6,361 nucleotides of DNA, from assembly GCA_002401925.1 (NCBI GenBank), contig NVUN01000008.1:17843-24203 (forward strand), read 5' to 3'. Position 1 is the first letter of the stretch. Each line of letters opens with the position of its first letter. This DNA comes from Candidatus Kaiserbacteria bacterium (GTDB lineage Bacteria; Patescibacteriota; Minisyncoccia; Phycocordibacterales; UBA2100). Shown here one piece after another: positions 1-5,608 of the stretch. A program made the translations under genes and the position numbers. The notes beneath the pieces were generated by a model, which saw only the letters and a program-made list of their open reading frames with translations, made no database searches and was not told the origin of the DNA.

Positions 1-167
1 TAAAGGGTAACGTCTCTGAAAAAGGTTTTGGTAAAATATACTCATACAAAGGGTGTTCAAATTATTCCCGAGTGAAGATAGATCCAAGTAGGGGAGATCA
101 GTATTTCTGTAGTGGGGAGGAGGCTGAGGCGGCGGGGTTTGTGCTTTCGAAGTCTTGTCCCGTTTAA
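1..167 (+). CDS. 3' end of a protein with a C-terminal sunset/Ada-like domain (thermonuclease-type tail), 5' truncated
   Basis: An open frame enters from the left edge (first complete codon at base 3) and stops at TAA 165-167, leaving 54 residues. The peptide starts KGNVSEKGFGKIYSYKGCSN and continues with a Tyr-Phe-Cys-Ser, Glu-Glu-Ala, Ala-Ala-Gly-Phe segment and a final Ser-Cys-Pro. This order (KGN, KIY, GC..Y, FCS.EEA..AGF, C) is the signature I know from the small domain called 'sunset' or Ada metal-binding-like, usually found at the C-terminus of thermonuclease (SNase-like) proteins and of secreted or membrane proteins. Two or three of its cysteines could bind zinc. The rest of the protein lies outside the window, so its main function cannot be read; a thermonuclease-family nuclease is one possibility. 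It ends 157 bases before the next gene and shows no sign of being part of the downstream module. The frame is easily missed because it is short and has no start in the window. Confidence 0.72.
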   Translation, partial: KGNVSEKGFGKIYSYKGCSNYSRVKIDPSRGDQYFCSGEEAEAAGFVLSKSCPV

Positions 168-211
168 TCTCGGTACGTTTCTTTGTCGGACTGTCCTCAA
201 AATGAAGGAAA

Positions 212-224
212 TTTGAAATTCAAA
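212..224. repeat. 13-bp palindrome TTTGAA-A-TTCAAA in the gap upstream of the nuclease-helicase gene
   Basis: The gap 168-324 holds no gene. The only clear structure I see in it is this perfect 6+1+6 palindrome, about 100 bases before the likely ATG of the nuclease-helicase gene. It has the size of an operator for a dimeric regulator, but no regulator gene is in the window, and AT-rich DNA produces such palindromes by chance. Confidence 0.3.
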
Positions 225-324
225 ACGGCTCACAAACACGTTTCTCAGTTCCTACGCGTGGTGGGTGGTATTAGAGCTTACAGAGGGTTGGTTTTTTCTT
301 GGTAAGAGCGTAAACTGGAAAGAG

Positions 325-3300
325 ATGCGCCTCAAATCCGGTAAAATAGTGTTTTCTCCAAGCGATCTCATTCGTTACGTTTCTTCGCCGTATTCATCAT
401 GGATGGATCGCTATTATTTAGAAAACCCGAAAGCAGTCACTCCAGATGCAGATACGGAAGACAGTAAGCTTATTGCTCACACAGGTAATCTTCACGAGCA
501 GGCCGTTCTCGAAGAGATAAAAAGTTCTGGAGAAAATGTCTTAGAAATTGCGTATGATGCTGCTGATGCGAAAAAGCAAACAAACAACGCAGTAAACGAA
601 AAAATTCCAATTATCTACCAAGCGTCTTTATCAGACGAACGGTTTTCAGGTTTTTCTGATTTTATTATTCTTAACGCTGCTGGAAAATACGAAATATGGG
701 ATACGAAGCTTGCCCGTTCCCCTAAACCATATTACGCAATCCAACTATGTTGTTACTCAGAAATGTTCTCAGCCACAACAGGCGAAGGTCTACCAGAAAA
801 ATTTGGCATTATCCTCGGCACAAAAGAACGAGTCGAATTCCGTATTGAAGATTTCATTCATTATTATCGCCAAGTTCGAAACAGCTTTCTGGTGATGCAG
901 GATGGTTTTACAGGGAATTTTGAGGATTGTCCTGAACCATTACCAGGTGTTGATCATGGACGTTGGGCTTCGCATGCAGACAAATTCTTTGAAGATACCG
1001 ATCACTTGGTGCGCGTTGCAGGAATTACAGTAGGTCAGATTAAAAAACTGAAAGTAGAGGGAGTAAGTACGCTCTCAGCTTTGACAAAGTTTACTGGTTC
1101 TGTCCCCAAGTTGGCATCTGATACTCTCGACAAACTTATACAACAAGCGAGCCTCCAAAAACAAACGATCGCTGCACGTGCAAAAGATCCGAACGCAGAT
1201 GCCCTTTACGAGATTATTCAACAAGGTGCTTCTTACTCGTATGTTGGACTAGCTGCACTCCCGCCACCTAACCAGGGAGATGTATTTTTTGATATGGAGG
1301 GTTATCCTCTAGTTCCAGGTGGTCTTGAGTACCTTTTCGGTGCCTGTCTAATGAACCAAAAAAGTCAAAGGCTAGAGTTTTACGACTGGTGGGCTCATGA
1401 CCGTGATGAAGAAAAAATTGCCTTCGAGGGTTTTGTGGATTGGGTTTTTAAACAATGGAGAGAGAACCCCGGAATGCATATTTATCACTATGCTCCATAT
1501 GAAGTTAGTGCAATTAGGCGATTAAGTACACAGCATGATACACGTCAGAATGAAGTTGATGAACTACTTCGACATGAGGTGTTTGTAGATCTGTATCAAG
1601 TGGTACGCCAAGGTCTTCGTATCGGAGAAAATAGTTATTCAATAAAGAAGGTCGAGCGTCTCTACCGTCCAGAGCGCTCTACTGAGGTCGCTAACGCAGT
1701 TGAATCTATCGTGCAATATGCACAATGGATGGAAAGTAAGCAGTCTAAAGAATGGAAAGATAGTTCTATTTTGAAAAATATTCGTGATTATAATGAGGAC
1801 GACTGCGTATCTACGTTTGAGTTATTTGAATGGTTGAGAAAAATAGCTTCCAATAATAGTATATCTCCATCAAATTCAGCAAAGGCTCTAGCTTCATCTG
1901 AATCATACGAAGAAAAAGAACTTTCTCCGGAAGTCGTTGCTCGCTTGGAGACAATAGAAAGTCTCCGTGTACAAGGAGATTCAGTTGCGCTCACTCTTGC
2001 TGATCTGCTTGACTTCCACCGTCGCGAGGAGAAGCCAATGTGGTGGCGTATGTTTGACCGTAGCGATGCTTCGCAAGGAGAACTTAAGGACGATTCAGGA
2101 TGCATACAAGGAGTTGAATCTGATGGCAATCCTGTAGCCGAAAAACAATCACAGATTCAGAGTTATGAATTTAATCCATCTCAGGAGTGTAAGTTAGCGG
2201 CTGACGGGAGAACAAGTGTTATGTTCACACATAATATAGCTGCGAAATTTACTCTAGTATCTATTGACCTAGAAGAAGGTACACTTCAACTTAAAATCGG
2301 TAATAAGGCCTTAAATGAAAAATTCGAAGGGGTATTCCCACAACATGGCTCTCTTATTCCTTATGAGTACGTTCCAGCAGGGTCAATTCAAGTGGCTCTT
2401 ACTGATGTTGGTTCAAAGCATCTAAATAAAAAACTTCCTGCACCAGTTGCAAGTCTTTTGGAAAGAATCGCACCTGCCGATACGTTGCAGGCGATTAATG
2501 AAGTGACGGTTGATTCTGGTATACGGATTGCATCCTCTATGGCTGGTGGTTGTCTTGTAGTACAGGGTCCTCCGGGAACTGGGAAAACATATACTGCTGC
2601 ACATGTCATTAACACCCTTGTCGCAGCAGGGAAAAAGGTTGGGGTTGCGTCTAATAGCCACAAAGCGATTATTAATTTGCTTATTGAATGTGGAGATGTG
2701 GCACGTAAAAGTGGGCAGAATCTTGAAGGAATAAAAGTCGGCGGAGAAGACGGGGGACCACTTTTCACTGATAATCCTGGCTTCCAATATGTATCTAACA
2801 ATAAGGAGGCACGAGATGTGTACGTGACAGGAATAGTAGGAGGAACTGCTTGGCTTTTTACTCTACCGGAATGGGAAGATGCGCTAGATTTTCTTTTCAT
2901 AGATGAAGCAGGGCAGGTTTCACTTGCAAATACTGCGGCAATGTCTCGCGCAACAAAGAATCTGGTGCTTTTAGGTGACCAAATGCAACTTGAACAACCA
3001 ATTCAAGGTACTCACCCTGGTGACTCCGGACTCTCTTCACTACAATATGCATTAAAAGATCTGAAAGCTAGTCAGCCTGATACACCAGTATTTCATGCCG
3101 TAGTTCCTTCAGACTATGGTCTGTTCTTGGGCGAATCAAGGCGCATGCACCCATCTGTATGTAGTTTTATATCAGAAAGTATATATGAAGGGCGGCTCGG
3201 CTCTTATGTAGACTGTGCTCGACAAAAAATTGCATTGCCAGTAGGTGGAGGATCATTTGTTAAAAAGGAAAACGGAATTATTTTTAACGGAATTGAGCAC

Positions 3301-3753
3301 GATGGAAATATTCAAAAAAGTGATGAAGAGGTTGAGCGAGTGAAGAAGATTTACGATGAGCTCACTGGGCGGGAGTATACAGCATCTGACGGGAGTACTA
3401 AGTCTCTTGAACTAGATGATTTTTTATTCATCTCTCCTTACAATGCTCAGGTCAGGGCGTTGCAGAAAGCTTTACCAGATGGTGCTCGCGTTGGAAGTGT
3501 AGATAAATTTCAAGGGCAACAAGCACCAGTCTGCATTCTCTCACTTTGTTCTAGTTACGGCGAATATGGTTCCAGAGGCTTAGCTTTTATTTTAGACCGC
3601 AACCGTGTAAACGTTGCGCTATCACGTGCACAGTGCCTCGCTGTGGTGGTTGCCGACCCTCGCATCGCTAGCTCCTCAGCGAATTCGATTGCTGAAATGA
3701 GACTCCTAAATGTTTTCTGCAAACTAGTTACACAGAGTAAAAGAAATACATAG
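325..3753 (+). CDS. TM0106-family RecB-like nuclease fused to an RNase H-like domain and an SF1 (Dna2/Upf1-like) helicase
   Basis: A 1142-residue multidomain DNA- or RNA-processing enzyme, probably cytoplasmic. Residues about 10-150 match the TM0106 RecB-like PD-(D/E)XK nuclease: GFSD with D112, WDTK with D126 and K128, and the RecB-type Q140-x3-Y144. Residues about 229-278 look like a helix-hairpin-helix segment. An RNase H-like exonuclease domain follows, with DME (D323/E325), HYAPYE (388-393) and YNEDD (489-493), as in the YprB-type RNase_H_2 family. A family-typical linker (FHRREEKPMWW) leads to the SF1 helicase: Walker A GPPGTGKT (748-755), Walker B DEAGQ (860-864), motif III GDQMQL (D885), ESRRMHP (937-943), VDKFQGQ (1059-1065) and NRVNVALSRA (1093-1102, arginine finger R1101). 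All catalytic positions are present, so it should be active. The length of about 1100-1150 suits the fused form of this family. ATG 325 is preferred because a weak purine stretch (GGAAAG) precedes it and the family fold begins at once; a GTG at 265 would add 20 unlikely residues. The exact substrate is unknown; defence or DNA repair are both possible. Confidence 0.9.
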   Translation: MRLKSGKIVFSPSDLIRYVSSPYSSWMDRYYLENPKAVTPDADTEDSKLIAHTGNLHEQAVLEEIKSSGENVLEIAYDAADAKKQTNNAVNEKIPIIYQASLSDERFSGFSDFIILNAAGKYEIWDTKLARSPKPYYAIQLCCYSEMFSATTGEGLPEKFGIILGTKERVEFRIEDFIHYYRQVRNSFLVMQDGFTGNFEDCPEPLPGVDHGRWASHADKFFEDTDHLVRVAGITVGQIKKLKVEGVSTLSALTKFTGSVPKLASDTLDKLIQQASLQKQTIAARAKDPNADALYEIIQQGASYSYVGLAALPPPNQGDVFFDMEGYPLVPGGLEYLFGACLMNQKSQRLEFYDWWAHDRDEEKIAFEGFVDWVFKQWRENPGMHIYHYAPYEVSAIRRLSTQHDTRQNEVDELLRHEVFVDLYQVVRQGLRIGENSYSIKKVERLYRPERSTEVANAVESIVQYAQWMESKQSKEWKDSSILKNIRDYNEDDCVSTFELFEWLRKIASNNSISPSNSAKALASSESYEEKELSPEVVARLETIESLRVQGDSVALTLADLLDFHRREEKPMWWRMFDRSDASQGELKDDSGCIQGVESDGNPVAEKQSQIQSYEFNPSQECKLAADGRTSVMFTHNIAAKFTLVSIDLEEGTLQLKIGNKALNEKFEGVFPQHGSLIPYEYVPAGSIQVALTDVGSKHLNKKLPAPVASLLERIAPADTLQAINEVTVDSGIRIASSMAGGCLVVQGPPGTGKTYTAAHVINTLVAAGKKVGVASNSHKAIINLLIECGDVARKSGQNLEGIKVGGEDGGPLFTDNPGFQYVSNNKEARDVYVTGIVGGTAWLFTLPEWEDALDFLFIDEAGQVSLANTAAMSRATKNLVLLGDQMQLEQPIQGTHPGDSGLSSLQYALKDLKASQPDTPVFHAVVPSDYGLFLGESRRMHPSVCSFISESIYEGRLGSYVDCARQKIALPVGGGSFVKKENGIIFNGIEHDGNIQKSDEEVERVKKIYDELTGREYTASDGSTKSLELDDFLFISPYNAQVRALQKALPDGARVGSVDKFQGQQAPVCILSLCSSYGEYGSRGLAFILDRNRVNVALSRAQCLAVVVADPRIASSSANSIAEMRLLNVFCKLVTQSKRNT

Positions 3754-3757
3754 AATA

Positions 3758-3776
3758 AATGGGGTCAGCAACCATT
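3758..3776. repeat. Imperfect hairpin containing GGGGTCAG, just after the nuclease-helicase stop
   Basis: AATGG (3758-3762) pairs with CCATT (3772-3776) around a 9-base loop, and a T-rich stretch (TCTTTCTT) follows. It starts four bases after the TAG stop. A five-pair, AT-rich stem is too weak for a confident rho-independent terminator, although the position and T-run suit one. From memory, GGGGTCAG-type sequences with an AATGG/CCATT context occur as short dispersed repeats beside IS200-like (REP-associated) transposases; no transposase is present here. Confidence 0.3.
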
Positions 3777-3813
3777 CTTTCTTAAAATTTATTATATAAT
3801 TCTAGAAAAGCCG

Positions 3814-3828
3814 TTTGTACTATACAAA
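3814..3828. promoter_or_regulatory. 15-bp inverted repeat TTTGTA-CTA-TACAAA, possible operator
   Basis: A perfect 6-bp inverted repeat with a 3-base spacer sits between the nuclease-helicase gene and the ZorB-like gene. It lies 22 bases upstream of the -35 element of the strong candidate promoter, and 13 bases downstream of a TATAAT (3795-3800) that has no good -35 partner. The position suits a regulator of the membrane-motor cluster. No regulator is encoded in the window, so the binding protein is unknown and chance remains possible. Confidence 0.35.
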
Positions 3829-3850
3829 TTCAATAACTGCACTAGTGTGG

Positions 3851-3880
3851 TGGACAGTGCCTTATGTGATACGCTATAAA
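3851..3880 (+). promoter_or_regulatory. Sigma70-type promoter for the ZorB-ZorA-HNH cluster, probably giving a leaderless transcript
   Basis: TGGACA (3851-3856) and TATAAA (3875-3880) each match five of six consensus bases and are 18 bases apart. Transcription would begin about 3886-3887, which is the ATG proposed for the ZorB-like gene. That gene has no Shine-Dalgarno site in front of it, so a leaderless mRNA explains both observations. The promoter would make the three-gene cluster transcriptionally separable from the nuclease-helicase upstream. Confidence 0.5.
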
Positions 3881-3886
3881 CAATAT

Positions 3887-4576
3887 ATGTTTGAAAAAGA
3901 ACCAAGGATGAACTGGCTTTCTCTAGCCGATATGATGACTGGATTGATGCTGGTCTTTTTACTCATAGCTATACTTTTTATATCTCAAACACAATCAAAC
4001 ATACAAAAATATAAGTCAGTAAAATCAGAGATCTATCAAGAACTCAAAGAAGCGTTTAAAACAAAAGAAGAGGCTTGGCAGATGACAATTAGCGAGAAGA
4101 ATTTAACGATAGTATTTAATAACCCCAGGGCTTTGTTTCGACAAGATAGCTCGATAATCACCAGTGATTATAAGGAAATCCTAGATGAGTTTATTCCCGT
4201 ATACTTAGGGATTATTAACAAAGATGAATACAGAGATAATATTAGAGAGGTGAGGATCGAAGGGCATACAGCCAATACTTCTGCCGTATATAATAGTTAT
4301 ATTAGTACAGTCAAATTGTCTCAAGATAGAGCGAGAGAAATTCTAAAATATATCCGCGGTAGTAAAACGTATATGGAGATTGATAGTCTTGGTCAGGCTA
4401 AGTTTGAGTTCTGGTTTACAGCAAACGGTTACGGGAAAGGAAGAGCAGTTGATTCTTCTGGGGATTTTGTGCATGATTCAAATGAAAAGATTAGTCAAAA
4501 ATCACGGCGCGTGGAGTTTAGAATAGTTACAAACAGTGAGCAGCTTATAGATGAGATTTTTAGAAATATAAAATAA
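3887..4576 (+). CDS. OmpA/MotB-like membrane protein, ZorB-like subunit
   Basis: A 229-residue inner-membrane protein with one N-terminal membrane segment (about 13-33) and a C-terminal OmpA-like peptidoglycan-binding domain outside the membrane. The start reads NWLSLADMMTGLMLVFLLIA; the aspartate D15 sits where MotB and ZorB carry the ion-coupling Asp. A helical, charged linker (about 38-65) leads to the OmpA-like core: VRIEGHTA (122-129), LSQDRAREIL (144-153) and SRRVEFRI (206-213), with YGKGRAVD (182-189) between. The usual GHTD reads GHTA here, and NRRVE reads SRRVE. By family, two such subunits sit inside a pentamer of the MotA-like partner and anchor it to the cell wall. That partner is encoded 8 bases downstream. 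ATG 3887 is chosen because it matches the likely transcription start; ATG 3908 is possible (seven residues shorter), and a TTG at 3815 would add an unlikely 24-residue extension. Flagellar MotB and TolR/ExbD are less likely given the HNH neighbour and the lack of flagellar or Tol genes. Confidence 0.82.
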   Translation: MFEKEPRMNWLSLADMMTGLMLVFLLIAILFISQTQSNIQKYKSVKSEIYQELKEAFKTKEEAWQMTISEKNLTIVFNNPRALFRQDSSIITSDYKEILDEFIPVYLGIINKDEYRDNIREVRIEGHTANTSAVYNSYISTVKLSQDRAREILKYIRGSKTYMEIDSLGQAKFEFWFTANGYGKGRAVDSSGDFVHDSNEKISQKSRRVEFRIVTNSEQLIDEIFRNIK

Positions 4577-4584
4577 TATAAATT

Positions 4585-5604
4585 ATGGATTTTATTCATG
4601 AACTAGCACAAATTATAACAACGTCTGAGTTTGGAATTATCTCTGCGCTTCTAATTTTAGTGCTACCAATTTGGTTAAAAAAGTTTAGGGGCGCAGGTCA
4701 AATTCAGGTAATTGTAACAACTGCAGGGATGTTAGGAACATTTTTGGGTATTGTTGCTGGTATATCTCTTTTAGATCTAAGAATTGATGAGATTAACGCA
4801 AGTATAGCCCAGCTCCTGGGTGGCTTAACCACAGCTTTCTTAACATCAATAGCTGGACTTTCAGCGTCTTTGTTAATTCAGGTGAAGCCGCGAGGATTCC
4901 CGTATAACATGAGTGACAGCAATGATGGTAAAACAGAAAAAATAGCCTCTTTAGGAGATGTGTTGGTGGAGCTTAAGTCTCTAAATAAAAATATTGCTGG
5001 AGAAGGAGACATCAGTCTTACAACACAAATTGTAAAGATGAGGTCCGAGAATAGTGACAATCTTAAGGAACTAAAAAAATCTTTTGATGACTTTGCAGAG
5101 CAGATGGCAGAAAATAACACAAAGGCACTTATTGAAGCTGTTAATCAAGTCATGGAAGACTTTAATGCCAAAATCAATGACCAAATTGGAGAAAACTTTA
5201 GACGTCTCAGTGAGGGTGTAGAAGGGCTTATTACTTGGCAAGATCAGTATCGTGAGCAAATATCAGTTGCCACTGTTGCTTTACAAGAATCTAATAAGGC
5301 AATAGGTGTGTCGGTCGAATCTATTTCTGTAATGGTAGAAAGAGCTCAGGAATTTGAAAAAACAGCGAAGGAATTAAAAGATTCTCTCGAAACAATGGGG
5401 TCATCAATGAGTGGGATTAAGGCGTTGGGAGAAACTCTCAAAAATAGCGGGCAAGACATACGTGATGAAATGGAAAAAATCACTAAACAAAATATAGAAG
5501 TATTAGGGAAAAATCTTGCAGGTATTTCTGAAAAACTTGTAGCAGATTATAGTAACCTGCAGCGAATGATGGAAACGGCAACACGTAGTCAAAATTCAAA
5601 CTAG
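4585..5604 (+). CDS. MotA/TolQ/ExbB-like proton channel with a long coiled-coil tail, ZorA-like subunit
   Basis: A 339-residue inner-membrane protein. Three membrane segments are visible: about 14-32 (ISALLILVLPIW), 41-63 and 75-98. The second contains GMLGTFLGIVAGI (48-60) and the third LLGGLTTAFLTSIAGL (77-92), the glycine/threonine-rich signature of the ZorA/ExbB/MotA channel helices. Everything after about residue 100 is polar and rich in Glu, Lys, Ser and Asn, with heptad-like spacing of Leu/Ile/Val, and should be a mostly helical, coiled-coil tail of about 240 residues in the cytoplasm. In Zorya, ZorA forms a pentamer with a long intracellular tail that is needed for defence and is thought to carry the signal from the membrane to the effectors. 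This tail is far shorter than that of type I ZorA. TolQ, ExbB and MotA lack such a C-terminal tail, which favours the ZorA assignment. It follows the ZorB-like gene by 8 bases and precedes the HNH gene by 4, so the three are surely co-transcribed. No clear Shine-Dalgarno site precedes its ATG. Confidence 0.83.
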   Translation: MDFIHELAQIITTSEFGIISALLILVLPIWLKKFRGAGQIQVIVTTAGMLGTFLGIVAGISLLDLRIDEINASIAQLLGGLTTAFLTSIAGLSASLLIQVKPRGFPYNMSDSNDGKTEKIASLGDVLVELKSLNKNIAGEGDISLTTQIVKMRSENSDNLKELKKSFDDFAEQMAENNTKALIEAVNQVMEDFNAKINDQIGENFRRLSEGVEGLITWQDQYREQISVATVALQESNKAIGVSVESISVMVERAQEFEKTAKELKDSLETMGSSMSGIKALGETLKNSGQDIRDEMEKITKQNIEVLGKNLAGISEKLVADYSNLQRMMETATRSQNSN

Positions 5605-5608
5605 GTTT

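Noticed and set aside
57..239. Reverse-strand frame of 60 residues
   Set aside because: It overlaps the + strand gene end with the recognisable sunset-like domain, is rich in Arg and Leu as antisense frames often are, and matches nothing I know.
265..324. GTG start giving a 20-residue extension of the nuclease-helicase
   Set aside because: There is no ribosome binding site before GTG 265, and the family's conserved N-terminus begins right after ATG 325.
2388..2900. Reverse-strand frame of 170 residues inside the helicase region
   Set aside because: It is the shadow of the Walker A to Walker B region of the real gene and has no recognisable domain.
3815..3886. TTG start and 24-residue extension of the ZorB-like protein
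   Set aside because: It would place the promoter inside the coding region and add a hydrophobic, Trp-rich stretch not expected before the ZorB membrane helix; the TTG also lies within the palindrome.
3887..5604. Flagellar stator MotAB, or TolQR/ExbBD energy transducer
   Set aside because: There are no flagellar, Tol or TonB genes, the ExbB-like protein has a long coiled-coil tail, the partner has an OmpA-like domain (unlike TolR and ExbD), and an HNH nuclease follows directly.
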